A program made the translations under genes and the position numbers. DNA of 64,000 nt from Wolfiporia cocos. Lineage: Eukaryota > Basidiomycota > Agaricomycetes > Polyporales > Phaeolaceae. The stretch lies in assembly GCA_029448655.1 (NCBI GenBank), contig JACCLO010000002.1:2046001-2110000 (forward strand), read 5' to 3'. Under the pieces are notes generated by a model. The model was not told where the DNA came from. It searched no databases and worked only from the letters and a program-made list of their open reading frames with translations. The number at the start of each line of letters is the position of its first letter. Position 1 is the stretch's first letter. Below, piece by piece: positions 47,801-60,157 of this stretch.

Positions 47801-50800
47801 CGCATCCAAATCTTGCCATTCGCCAGGATCAAGGAAATTCATGAGTGCGAAAAGCTCACGAATGTTGTTGTTCAGCGGTGTCTGGACGAAGGTTAGCATA
47901 TATTTGCTGATGCTCACGAGGACCTACGCCAGTCATGATGACACGAAGATCAGTATTGAGTTCCTTAAGCTTCTTGAAGATTATGCTCTCGTCGCTCTTC
48001 ACTATGACAAAGTGATTGAGAAATCGGTGGCGAAGCTTATAAAACAAGAACGCACGCCTTTGCCCTTCGTCAACCACCAATATCTCCCACCGAGATGTCT
48101 TTTTGAAGACGGGAGTGAACTCTTTAGGGTTGGTGATCATCTCGTACGTTGTCACCACGACATCATACTTAGCACCAGTTTTGCCTGGTTTGACTTCTTC
48201 GTGAAACATTTCATAACGCTTTATGATCTCCCGTGCTTTGGCCTCGCCGTAGAAGGGTACTACCCGTAGATTTGGTGCCCACCTTTCGAACTCCCTCACC
48301 CAATTGGAGATTGTCGAGTTCGGTACAACAATCAATGTAGGGTGGACATTGTATGCCTTCGCAACATAGCCAACAAAGCAGGCAATTTGTACGGTCTTTC
48401 CCTGTTTGGATATTCAGCGGCCGCCTCAGTAAGTTGGATTAAACAACATACCAGACCCATCTCGTCCGCAAGAATGCAATGCTGGTTATTCCACCAATTG
48501 TTGCACAGCCAATTCACGCCTTCTACCTGGAAGGGCATAAGTTTCAGGTTGCTAGCCTGACCGAGAGCGGGCTGTTGGGTGTTCGTGAATGCGTGCTTCT
48601 TTCTCCAGGCGTCTATTGGCCGTTTGTTGTATTGTATGATGTCGGCCTTTGTGCGTACGGGTACCTGTACCTTTCGAGCTGCTATAAACCGCTTGAAAGC
48701 AACTGCGAACGCTTCGTAACCTGCCTCTCCTTTACGAGGAGGGGAATCCCAAGACGCTTTCATTCGCGTTAATGAGCAAACGTCGAGAACATATTTCCGA
48801 GGAGGGTTCCTACCGTCTTCGTAGCCCAAATCATCCCACTTAAAGAATGCCCAGACAACCCGATCGATGTCTGCTTCAGTCAGCTTGGTCTTGGTCCTTG
48901 CGACGTACTCTTGCACTGTCTCAGTTAGATCGTCGCTAGGCTGTTCTCCGCTCTCGTATGAAGCCGCAAGCTCAGCTGCATACTCTTCATCGTCATTGTC
49001 GCCGTCATCGTCACTGCCGACCACGTTCCCCCTTTTTCGTCCTTTCTTCTTGTTCTTCTTGCGGTAACCGGAGCGCTTCTCGGGACAGAATAATAAAACG
49101 TCGAGTACACGGTCGACTGTAGTCCACGCAGGAAGGATCCTCTGTTGTGCATCAGGGATTGGCCGAAGTGCGGGGTCGTGAACCCACTCTGCCTCCTCGG
49201 GTGGTTCGATCTCGTTGACCTGATCTATGCTAAATGTTGGGGCATCTTTCTGCTCGGCACCACCGGCTCCCGCTTCAGACGGAAGCTGCGGCAGTAACTT
49301 GATTTTACTCCCGCCTTGAAGGAAATTCTTCAGCTTTGCGGCATGAGTCGCCAGTAGCCATCCATGGGGTACCCACGACGTCCTCCTGTAACTTCTGTCT
49401 ATCCACTTGACGAGGTACTCGCGTGGGAGCATCGACTTGTAGTTGACTGGTGCAGATTGCGCGGGCTCCACGGCATTCTCTGGATAAGGCCGCCACGCAA
49501 TGATGTGTTCGACTGCGTATGCGTAGGAGGCACAGTCGGCACATTGCCACTGATTAGTCTCTTGGTAATACTCCGCGAGTTCTACGGCCGTGACGTCTTC
49601 TGGTTGAACGTCGCTGTCGGGCGGTATAGGAAGATGCTCGTAGTGAGCAAGACGCCTACAAGTCACACAACGGAAAAGGAGCTGATCAGAGATACTCTGG
49701 GCGTTGTTATTGCCAATAACGGCGACCGCGGGCTCGGTTCCGTCAGCCATTTCCACGTCCTGGTCATTGCTAACAGGCGGGGGGGTGGGATCTGGCTCAG
49801 GCTTAGTCGCGTTGTGGGTGTCGGGTTCAATGACAACGGCTCTGCAGACCATGCAGACGCCTCCTTTCATACATGATCCACATATGAATTCAGTTGTCTG
49901 ATGCGCCTCCAGGCCTGCGCGTTTCAAGGGTTCGGGAAGGGCTTTGCGAGGCTGTCCGGAGGACTGCGACTCTGCAAGGGCCATTGCGCCTCGCCAGTCT
50001 GCTCTGTCACGCTCCAGGGCAGCCTTGAGAATCTCATCACGTTGCGTCTTTGCAAGACAGCCCCAGTGCGCCGACACTGGGCATTTCAAACTGAAGGAAG
50101 TGAACAATTTAGTGTGATGTAGCCTGCCTCTTTTTTGCGCCACCCACCAGCGTACCCAGCCCCCAAGACTGCCTACCTTCTCTTCCTCGTCCTCCTCATC
50201 TTCATCGCTGTGCTTCAGGGGTTTCCTGCCCCTCTTCGCTCTTCTGGCACCCTCTAATAGCTGATGCGCTGGCTTTCTGTGGCACTTCTCACAAATCTTC
50301 CTATGCGCCCTGAGCGGCGCAAGCTCTCCGTCTTCTTCCTCGTCCAACTCTAGGTCCGCAACGACCCGGAAATGACCATATGCGGGACGGGATACCTTGC
50401 CCCGCACAACTTTCTTTTTTCCTTGAACCTTTGACTTGACGGGCGTCTCATCCTCGTCAGTGTCTAGTTCATCGCTGCTAGACTCGTCCAACTCTCCATG
50501 CTCTCCGTCTGCGAGGTTCGATCTAGCTGCCTTCTTGTTGCGTGTTGAGCGTCTCGAGGGTTGTTGAAGCTCTTGCTCCTCCTCGTCACTGTCAAGATCT
50601 GAGTCCAACACGATGACTTTTCGGGACCGCGTCTTCTTCGGGCTGAAAGGGAGGGTCCGTGAAATCTTCTTATTCGCGCCAGCTGCCGCTGCGCGAGTAT
50701 TTCGGCGTGCTCGGCTCTTGGTCACTGCAGAGTCAGACTCAGAGTCCGGAGGCATAGCCAATTCATCAGAATTAGAGCTGTCCATGCTGACACGACGCTT

Positions 50801-51652
50801 CCTTGCGACCTTCTTGCTCAGTCTCAGGGTTAGGTTCATCCGAGATGTGTGATGGACATATGAAGCAGAGGGGTCGAAGGGAGGAAGTGTGCCTGCCTCT
50901 TTCTTTCGTTCTAAGAGAATGACCGTGAACAAAGGAATGTCATTTTAAGGCGTATCGTGCATACCATAATCATCCACGAGGTCGGGGTGTTCTACGGCGA
51001 ATTTATTGGCCGGAAACTGGAGAAATTATCAGCTCCATTTTGGCCACGAAAACTTTCGACTGCCACGGGCGCAAAGAGGTTGTTCGGTCAGACTATGCTA
51101 TATGCTGTGATGAGATGTCACGCTGACGTCTCTCGACTCTTAGCGAATATACCTGATACAGACCGAGGTTCATATGAATGTAGCAGATATCCGGTGCAGG
51201 CGCCGTCGGCCGCACCGAGATTCCGACCCGATTCTGGCCTGTTCTCTTTGATCATGAATGAAGAATCTACATACCTTATGAGCGATTCCATCATATAACT
51301 TCACATAGTAGAACGCATCATCGTCCTCGCCATACTCTCCAATAATGGAATCGAAGTCGACGTCTTCAAATTCTTCTCCGGGTGCCATTGGTCGTTGGGC
51401 AAAATCCGGCTCGTACAGCGCTTTCTGTTTGGCCGATAGAGACGGAAGGCTGATATAAAAAGGCTGTCTTGAGGCTCCTTGTTCACGCGTGTTAGCGTCT
51501 TCTGAGGCCGGTAGTAATGTGCGCGGGTCAAGTCCGGGTGAGTCGAGAGTGGTCAGTGGGGATTCCGATTCCGCAGGACCTGGGGCATCAGAAAGAGGGC
51601 CTGAGTCTTCGGGAGGGATGAGATTCTGAGGTTTTGATGAGGGATCAGACAT
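44844..51652 (-). CDS. CHD3/Mit1-like chromatin-remodeling ATPase with PHD-like, chromo and CCHC knuckle modules
   Basis: A large remodeler of roughly 1900 residues, resembling fission-yeast Mit1, the SHREC remodeler of heterochromatin. In order: an N-terminal region with [13 protein letters not shown] and HPDLVDDY, and a long acidic/basic low-complexity part. Next is a PHD-like cysteine region ([34 protein letters not shown]) and another Cys-rich block ([19 protein letters not shown]). A chromodomain-like segment [20 protein letters not shown] follows. The SNF2 core shows [67 protein letters not shown] and RAHRFGQT. The C-terminus has two zinc knuckles, [13 protein letters not shown] and [15 protein letters not shown]. 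The start ATG at 51652 begins MSDPSSKP. One early intron (about 51030-51280) is unusually long, near 250 nt. Confidence 0.87.
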
Positions 51653-51942
51653 TGGATTGCCTTCCGAGCCTGACTACGACGAGTCTATCACAGTCCGAGT
51701 TGAGAACGCGCTGGAACGCGTCGACGCGTCGGGACAAGTAAGCGGTTGCAGAAATAGTGCCGTCGCGCTGCACTGAATACTGAATATTGATTTGAATATT
51801 GATGGACGGACTGTAGTAGCTTCATATGCTCAAGATTCACACGGTCTTGATACATCAACTGTCAAAGCCATACTATGTACGTATAAGGTCATGCTAGCTA
51901 TCTACGACTGCACTCGGATTTCAGTAACGTAGTCTCGTGGAA

Positions 51943-53159
51943 TCATATAAAGCCGCCCTGCTGGAGCCACTCCGAACATTGCTCGGCTAAGTGTTCACCG
52001 TGATCTGAAAGCGAATTCAGCCACAACGCCGACCAAGGTCGATGACCCTTTGTACTCACTAATACAGAAAGCATGAGGGATGTCCTGTTGGCCATAGACA
52101 ATCTTTACTGAGTCGGGGTCTGCATGAAAAGCCCTCAAAATTGTTTCCCTGTTCTTGCCTACCCAATCATCGGTCTGTGCGAAATAGAGGTGTATGCGGT
52201 GCCAATATTTCTGTAGCAGTGTAATATCTAGGTCCTTGATTGTGTTCATCTCGTCATTCGCCAGACTGAGACATGCTTGTATCGCAGAAGGAGAATTTAG
52301 CAGTCTACGTAGAACCCTCAGTTGCGGTAGCGGCCAGTCAGGAAACAACGCAGATAGAAGACGGTCAGGCAGGACACGAGTGACGATAGACATGGCAGAG
52401 ATGGCTTGGGATAGTGGTGGACGGAAGAGCCACTTTCGTACGCAGACCGTCAGGTTACATCCACGCATCCGCGACTTCAATACATACCCAAAGTGAACGC
52501 CCATTCGGAGTGTCCACAATGTTGGTAATGGTTGGGAACAGCCAAAACACGGTAGCGACGGCATCAGGTCTAGCTTTCAGTACCTACATGGTGTCAAGGA
52601 CTCAGGAATAAAATGTTAAAGCAAATGGGGCCGACCTGACAGGTAACCCAACATCCCATGCTATGAGCAGCGATCGCGATCTTCGACCGCGGAAAAGAAG
52701 AAGAGACGGTGTCGACTGCCTCTATTGCGCTTTGCACCTGCGTTGTCAAGCCGATTGTCGATGTGTCTTTGAATACATCCCCGTCAGGAATTGTAGGCGA
52801 GTGGCCCAGGTGAGCGTGGGCGAGCACGGCCAGTCTTCCCTGGCTTTTCTCGTGCACAGACGTGAGGAAGGGCACATAGAACTCGATCAAACCAGGGTTT
52901 CCTGACTCGCATATGCTTTGTTAGCAGCTTTTTAAACGTCTGCAGTAGCAAGACGGGTAGGAACGCGTCAAGTCGATCTTGACTCGCCTGGAATAAAGAG
53001 CAGAATAGTAGAAGGATCATCGCCGCTTGAAGGCCACCACAGAGCGTGCGCAGCCGCATCAAGTGACTTGTGGTAGAAAGTAGCGTTGATACATGGTTCA
53101 CGGATACCAGAATCTTGTGGAGAGTCTACAGGCCGCAGGAAAGACGGAAGAGTAGTCAT
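51943..53159 (-). CDS. Lipid droplet-associated serine hydrolase (LDAH family)
   Basis: An alpha/beta hydrolase of the LDAH (C2orf43) family, which associates with lipid droplets. Family blocks are ILLFIPGNPGLIEFYVPFL (joined by an intron) and HAHLGHS. The nucleophile elbow is AAHSMGCW, with Ser inside H-S-M-G (an A-H-S-x-G variant of G-x-S-x-G). Next come ATVFWLFPT and HAFCINHGEHLAEQC, whose His is a likely catalytic residue (the intron between CI and NHGE is GT-AG). The C-terminus LQQGGFI ends at the stop at 51943. I prefer the ATG at 53159 (MTTLPSFLRP) over an in-frame ATG at 53291, because the latter would cover nearly all the spacer to SEC8 on the other strand. Confidence 0.88.
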
Positions 53160-53302
53160 TATGTGTATGCTCGATTGCAGAGTACGCGTGCTGGGTGTGA
53201 TCGCGTTTGGCCCCCGTGCGTCTCTCGGACTAGCCCTATTTGGCATCACCAGCTTGGATTCGGAGTGCAGCACAGCGCTGTCGGGCTGCACGCTACCAAG
53301 TA
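53160..53302. promoter_or_regulatory. Compact bidirectional promoter between LDAH-like gene and SEC8
   Basis: The two start codons point apart with only 143 bp between them, so both transcripts must initiate here or inside each other's coding region. I see no obvious TATA box. Confidence 0.5.
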
Positions 53303-56300
53303 ATGTCGCAGAGACCTTCCAACTATTCCTTTGACGTCAACCGTCCTCGAGCTGCATCCAACTTGCAAAATGGTGCGCCGTCTCCCATGCCGGCAGTCAG
53401 GCCTCTGCAGATCAACCGGACGCCTACTCGCCCGACCACGCCTACCAGCAGTAGTAACGTCTCCGTCGCATCAGTCTCGCCGCCGACACCCAGGGGCCCC
53501 ATACGTCCCGCGAGGTCGGGACTGAGGAATCGAGCAGGTTCATCCGCATCCGAGCGAGCCTCCATCGACTCGCGTTTCACGCGTGAACCTAGCAGAGCTT
53601 CGGGAGACAACGACCCGACACGCCCTGAATTGCCCACGCCCTACCGAACACGTAATAACACAGCCAGCTCGTCTAGCTTGTCTAACGGAACGGCAAGACC
53701 TGGTCTGCCCTCACCGACATCCCCTGCCTCTCCGAACCTGACACCTACATCTCTGGCCGCTATAGCAGCCTTTCAGGCCATTGGCCGCAAGCGAGGCATG
53801 TCCAATGACAACATGATGGATGCGGAGTATGAAAGGGAGAAAAGAAATGAGAGAGAGGCGGAGAAATTACGTCAGCAACATATTCGTGATAGGATACCAG
53901 GCAGGAGAACTACAGGGAAGGCAAAAACAGGAGATATTGACGGTGAGCTTGAGATCTCATGGTAAGTAGATAGTGACAGTGTCTGTCTCTAACACGATAC
54001 TTGCTCTCTAGCTGTCCTTGACGAAATAAGGGACGAGTGGGCGAGCGTCATCGACCCTGATGTGAGCTGCTCAATCCCCACCGCCCTGCGATTAATCCCT
54101 GACATGGGATAGTTCAACCCAGTCGAGCTTGCATTGCAACTCTTGGACGAGTCGTCCGAAGGCAAGGATGTTGAATCATTCCGGCGCACGAAGGACTTGC
54201 TCTCCAATGCCCTGAAAGGGTCTGTCGATAGTGCGTTAGTCTGTTTGCTTGATAGACTCCTGTCAATTGACTCTGCCATGCTTTGTACCCACAGAACACT
54301 ACCAGGCATTTGCTAGTGCCCTCCCCCATCATGCGGCACTGCTCAACCACCTCGGCGCGACTCAAGATCAAGTGCGAGAGGCGAGGACAGCACTACAGGA
54401 AGCCAAGGATACACTGGGTAGCAAGCGTGCTGACTTGGTTCAGCTGTGGTCAAGAAGTCAGACGGTGGATGAGATGATGCGTATCCTGGACCAGATGTAC
54501 GCATATACCTATTTAGTCGCGGTCAACCACTCATGCATAGAGAACATATCAGCGAGCGGCTCAGGGCAGTTCCTGACGCTTTAGAGAGCCTGATATCAGA
54601 GAAGCGTCTGCTACAAGCAGCAGTCCTGCTCGTACGTAGCCTTAAGCTCATAAATAAGCAAGACATGCTCGATATCGGAGCTGTGTCCGATCTTCGTAGT
54701 TACCTCAATACTCAAGAGACCGTGAGTGTCGGAACCATTGCTGGGATGTCGATTGACAATCCATCCATCAGGCACTGAGGGAGATTTTGATTGACGAATT
54801 GCACAACCACCTCTATCTCAGGTCATTCTGGTGCGAATCCCGTTGGGTAGTATATACCCCTGGACAACAAACCTGTAAGCTGCTTACATTTTAATTTGTT
54901 GTGAATGCTGAGCGAACTTTGCGCAGTCCCCAACCTTGATTCGGAGGAGGAACAGCTCAACTCAGACACACGGGCACCATTCCCTTCACCAATATCACCC
55001 ACTTCGCGCACTTCAAGATTGAGCAGATTTCTCGATGATCTATCGATCCGCCCTAATGACGCTCCCTTCGACATCGACGAGCGCGAAAGTGCAAGCGGCT
55101 CAGGATTGTCAGCATCGACAAGTACGTCGGCGCTTGGCATGTCTACGGTTCCTTCGACTACCTCATTATCAAATGGGATTGTTCCCAACGCAGCGGCTCC
55201 CTTCTTGTCTTCCACGCTGCAAACACCTGCGCGCAACCCAGAGGCTGACTCATTCTCGTACATTGAGACTCTTCTCGAGTCGCTTGCAGTTCTCGGCAAA
55301 CTTGGCAACGCCCTTGACGTCGTAGCGCAAAAGCTACCCAGCGAGATTTCCTCCCTGGTTGAAAACACTCTGGACGAGGTCGAAGAACGCGCCGAATTTG
55401 GGCGTAGAAACTCGATGTTTGCTTCTGTGAGCCCGAGCTCAGGAGGGCGGCGCCTCGACAACATACTGCTTCTCTCTGGTTCTTCTGCTTCAGGAAGTGG
55501 CATGGTCGGGACTGGCATCCTAGGCGTATCGGTCGTACCTGGCGTAGTAAACTCAGTCCCTAGCACTACTGGCAGGGGTCCGACACTGAAGGCCGCATCT
55601 TTGCGGCTGGCGGCACTAGAGTCGTCAACAAAGTACGCGGATCAGGAAACCTTAAGGGATTTCTTCTGGACATTGTACTCTAAACTTGACGCTGTCACGC
55701 AAGGTCTCCGAGTAGTCTACGAAGTCGCGAATAGGATTGGCTCGGTAAGTCGGCTACATGTGTTTACGGACTGCGTCCTCAATGCAGTTTCTCGTTCGCA
55801 CCGGCACATCATTGCCATACGTCGATAGCGTCGAGACTTCAAGGACTCTTCAGGAGCGAAACCTGGCTCTTTATTTCCTCTGGCGGAAGTGTGGACGCCA
55901 GTGCAAGCTGAGGTTAGGACGTTGATTGGCGACTATGTGACCGATGAAGAGCAGGGTGCCGTTTCTGGGCGTAACCCCATATCTTCGATTAACGAGGTCT
56001 TACGGGAAGGTAAGTTCAGCCGAGACAAGACGAAGGTTCGCACAGTATCCCCAAACTAGCTTGATCTTACTCACCGCTATTGAATCAGCTTGTTTTCCGC
56101 TTCGCGGACACCGATACTAAAGTCACCGCAAAAACCCTCAAACAACATGAGGAAGGATTGATTCAGGTTCTAAAGGATACTGTACCAGGACTTGTACAGG
56201 GATCTGCTGAAAATGCAGTACAAGCGACCTTGTCTGCAGTTGGTACTGATGACCGGCTATCGGGGAGTAGTCAACATCACAGGGTGTTGGTGCACCCGGA

Positions 56301-58160
56301 TGCTTTCCATGTCAGTGTTCTATTCCAGCCAACATTGGCGTGGTTAGACCGCATAGCAGAAGTGTTGCCATCTGGTCTGGAGGCAGCGAGAGCGTCGAGT
56401 GTGGTGCTCGAGGAGTTCGTCCTCAATGTATACTTACCTCAGCTTGAGGACAAGATTTCATTACTGTTCCATCAAGCGGTGACAAGTATGTGCTGGCTTC
56501 TACATACAAGAGTTCCCACTAAGCGCTAATACAGGTCCTGATGCTTTCGAACCGGATCCGGCGTCCACCAAATTGTCGCCTGAGCCTCTAGTGAAGGTAG
56601 GCGTTGTGCCGACCAATTTGCCGATCCTGCTGGTATTGACTCCTGGGATCAAGGCCAGTGTCCAGGTGATGGCGCTGATCAATTCACTATGTGCGATGCT
56701 GCGGGCAACCCCATTCCACCGCGAGAATTACTCACGACTTATCCTGACTGTCATCGGGCAATTCTATCAACGCTGTAGTGACAGATTCTATGACCTGGTA
56801 GCTATCAGGGATGACTCAGCATCAGAGGATTCCACGCAGGTGGTTTTAGCTGCGCAGTGGGCACAGAGAGCCGAGCTTGCAGCGTGCCTTTCTGAGCTCC
56901 TCAATGTGATCAAGAGCAGCGACGACAAAGCGATGAAAACACAGCTATGCAGACAAGAGGCACATCTCGAACAAAGCCTGCTTGGCGAGCAACCGGTCAG
57001 CAAGACAGATCTGATTGCGTCAGCACGTAATCTGTCAGCATTGGCTAGTTTATATCGCAGCGTGGTAAGTACTAATTAGTAACTTGGGCTTACTTGTATG
57101 ATGAATCTTCTGCGTCAAACAGACATGGTTCGCCGCAGAACTAGACGCTTTAAAAACCGCGCCGGAGACAAATCTTTCTCCTACGACTCCTTTGAAGCTA
57201 GAGCCAGTGAGCACGGCCACACCATACACACCTTATTTCCCTGCCATCGCTCCCGCGCAAGTCAATGAACCGCTCACTCTCCCACTGTCCTCAGCCATGG
57301 CGATGTACGTTGACCACCTTGAAAGCCACACGATGTCTGATTCAGCTATTCAGGCGATTCCAAGCGTTGCACATGACATATGCTCAGCTGGCTGAGTTGA
57401 TCATCTACAGCCTCAGAATTGACATTAGATGTCGTGCGATCCACCATTTGGATCTGGCGCTCAAACATGTAAGTTGTGTACATTTTGCGTCTGAGTTGAC
57501 TTCACTCATAGTCGCTCGTCAAGGGTGTCTACCGAGTCGAACGCGAAGTGCACGAACCTGACCCCAACGTTATCGATCTCAACATCGAGCTTGGTAGATG
57601 TGATGACTTTTCCTCGGCAACATTACCGGAACACGAACGGCGGTATGTGCCAAAATGCGGTAATTCCCATGCGTGACCTGATGAACCTTCGACAGGTTCA
57701 TTTTCGAGGGGCTTGGTCGCATGTTGGAGCGTCTTCTCATTTCCAATGCACGCTTCATCCGTGCTATCAATGCCTATGGAATTAAGAAGATGATGCGCAA
57801 TATGCTTGCGCTGCAACACAATATCAAGACTATTACCCAGGGCAGTCATAATGCAGAGTTTGAGCGGGCAAAACGATATTACTCGTTATTCTCCATGTCT
57901 CCTCAGGTGCGCGTCATCCAAAGTCGGATCATTCTTCGATAGCTAACGCACCAGATCTACAGGACATGCTCGACAGCATCCGGCAAAAGCAAGAATTCAC
58001 CTTCGACGAATACAAGGCAATGCTCGATCTGCAATGTGGCGTTGATCCCAGTCAAAGCGAGAATACTGCTTCGCAGGCCACTGACCGAAATTATAGCATG
58101 TACGTTATTGATCTTCACGGGTTGGAAATGGAGAAGTCCGCAGAAGATGGCCCACAATGA
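53303..58160 (+). CDS. SEC8: Exocyst complex component Sec8
   Basis: Sec8 is a core rod subunit of the exocyst, which tethers secretory vesicles at the plasma membrane. After about 215 disordered Ser/Pro-rich residues the conserved part begins: DEIRDEWASVID, NPVELALQLLDES, KHYQAFASALPHH, then a helical region with GSKRADLVQLWSRSQTVDEM, EHISERLRAVPDALESLISEK, LLQAAVLLVRSLKLI and LREILIDELHNHLYL. This matches the Sec8 N-terminal domain (DLLRLW..., HKHLY). The middle is a Ser-rich insertion; later come RRDFKDSSG, PLAEVWTPVQAEVRTLIGDY and SINEVLREG, and the C-terminal helices. Many introns are present. The ATG at 53303 starts MSQRPSNYSF. It is convergent with the LYR gene (85 bp between stops). 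Confidence 0.92.
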
Positions 58161-58244
58161 TTCTTTGGACACGGAGGACATCATAAATTATATATGCTAG
58201 TTAGTCTTTGCAGTAGCTGTTGTACTCTCCGATACCACCTTCTT

Positions 58245-59482
58245 CTACCTTTCTGCGCGTGGTCGTTTCTGCTGCTTCGCTGCTTCCTGCCGCAGGCGGT
58301 CGGCCTGCTGTGCGGACTCGAACCAGGCGATATCAATCGCATCTGCGTCCTCCATACGGGCAGGCGAGTTTTTGAGATCCGCATGGTGAGCAAGAGGTGC
58401 GAGAGAAACGCTGTATTTTCCTTCACGAGGATCTGGCCGAACTGCCTCATTGCCTTCTGAACGAGGAGGGGAGTACGTCAGAAGAGGCAGGCGGCCGAGG
58501 AGATGTGCGAATCGTCGCTGCAAAAAACGGGGAGACAGGCTACTTTTGGAGCCTTCCAATAAGGACTCTCGAACTCGGCACGCTACCCGCTCTGTGAGAG
58601 GGCGAGCAAGAGCAAGTACCTCTTCGTAGATCCCAATGTCTTGCATACCCAATTCACGAATGCCGGCACGATTGACGGCGTCCATATCAGTCCGGGGCTG
58701 TAGCTCTCCAGAAGCAGTCTTCTCCAGGATGTTGACCTGAAGCGGTGGGTATATTCTTTTTTTCTGGTTGCTGAAGAAACGCCAGCGGATATTCACTTGT
58801 CGGCGTTTGCTCAGAGGACCAAGCAGTCTGGCATCTTCAGAGTAAGGGTCGGCGCGCGCAGGCATAGTCGGTGGTGTCTCTAGTGCCTGAGGCGTTAGAT
58901 GGCTGCTCCTGTGAGCTCGAGGTGAAGTGAGGAGCGCTGCTAGCTCGGGAGAGTAAACGGGTGGGCGGGAGCTTGGTACCGCGGGGATGATTGCGTCTGG
59001 CTGTGGCGCGCCAGGGTCTTTCAGAAAGTACTTGATGAGCAGTTCTGTCAGCAACCGTGGCTATTTGGATGCGGAGGATCCTCGCACATTCATGAGCTCC
59101 CATCTGAGTTTACCCTTCCTGCCATACGCGAGGTCAAGAACATGATCGAATTTCTCCGTGTTGCCTTGGTTGGCCAGAGTCATCTTTTGCAATTCCTTTC
59201 GGTAAATCGAGACTTTCAAGAGCAAGGTCGTGCAAGGATCGCGTGACAGCGTACTTTTCTGACCCTCTTGGTTTTCCTCGACTGCAGCTTGCGATCAGAG
59301 GTCTGCAATAGGGCACGGACATCATCACCGAGCTTAATCTTGAAGAATTGTCTGGCTTCAATGAGAACATGTGCATACTTCAGCAAGGTGTAGACCTGCC
59401 TCAGGTACTCAGTTGGAAGGACGCGGATTTGCCGATGAAACGCTCTGTAAAGGGAAAAGATCGCGCTCTGATTGCTCGGCAT
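58245..59482 (-). CDS. LYR-motif protein with Cup1-like N-terminal domain
   Basis: The N-terminus has an LYR tripeptide at residues 11-13 (FSLYRAFHRQIRVLP) and a helical region typical of complex-I-LYR proteins, with the family phenylalanine further in (QFFKIKLGDD). A GT-AG intron joins KRVRK to ELQKMTLANQGNTEKFDHVL, then DLAYGRKGKLR, the LYR/Cup1-like extension. The rest, about 270 residues, is basic/Pro-rich and includes IRWRFFSNQKKRIYPPLQV and TERVACRVRESLL, and ends in AKQQKRPRAER. LYR proteins bind the acyl-carrier protein and help assemble mitochondrial complexes; the function of this family is not settled. Confidence 0.72.
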
Positions 59483-60157
59483 AGCGCAAGAGTTTAATAG
59501 TTCAGGCGTGCAAGTCGGACCAGCTCGAGCGACAGAGAAAGTATAGACGCGGAGGAGAGGGACAAATCAGACTCGCAGCGATCAATGGCTGAACTTTTGA
59601 ACGACCGAGGATGCTCCGCGGCACCAATAAGATCGGCGATCGTGTCTATATTGGTATCGATATTTGAGCGCCCGTTCAGTAACTTGTCACAAATATCACA
59701 CTTGTAAATATGTCTACCCCATGCAATTATTTATTTGCATCTATCATGGAATCCCTCGTATACCCTCAATGAAGAGACGGATCTGATGATATAATAACAT
59801 CGAAGCACGCGCAGGCTGTAAACAGTGAGTTGCATGTTGATGCCGAACCTGGAGGCGCCATCTAGAGACTACTGGAACGGTTCACGAAAGGAACAACTTC
59901 AGGTCAGGTGCATTGCGGGAGAACTTGCCTCTTCCGAATATTACTACTCGTGAGCACAGTAACTGTCATCAGTCGCGCAAGCGACAGGGATATTTACCCA
60001 CCTGAACCTGTAAATCCCCGCGGTTTGTCCGTATGATGATGCCTAAGTTATCCGCTTCTGTCACTCAGCATGCGGTATTTTTACATCACGCGGCATATAA
60101 AATGTCCAGCAATGCTCAGCAGCGATGGCATCTCTCACAGGGATTCGCTGCGAGACG
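59483..60157. other. Intergenic region upstream of the GH5 gene
   Basis: This region separates the LYR start from the GH5_5 start (divergent genes) and contains a TATA box (60096-60101). An AT-rich tract lies near 59700. No ORF looks coding. Confidence 0.5.
60096..60101 (+). promoter_or_regulatory. TATA box of the GH5_5 gene
   Basis: TATAAA within GGCATATAAAATG lies 62 bp upstream of the ATG at 60158. A close TATA box is common in inducible secreted cellulase genes. Confidence 0.55.
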
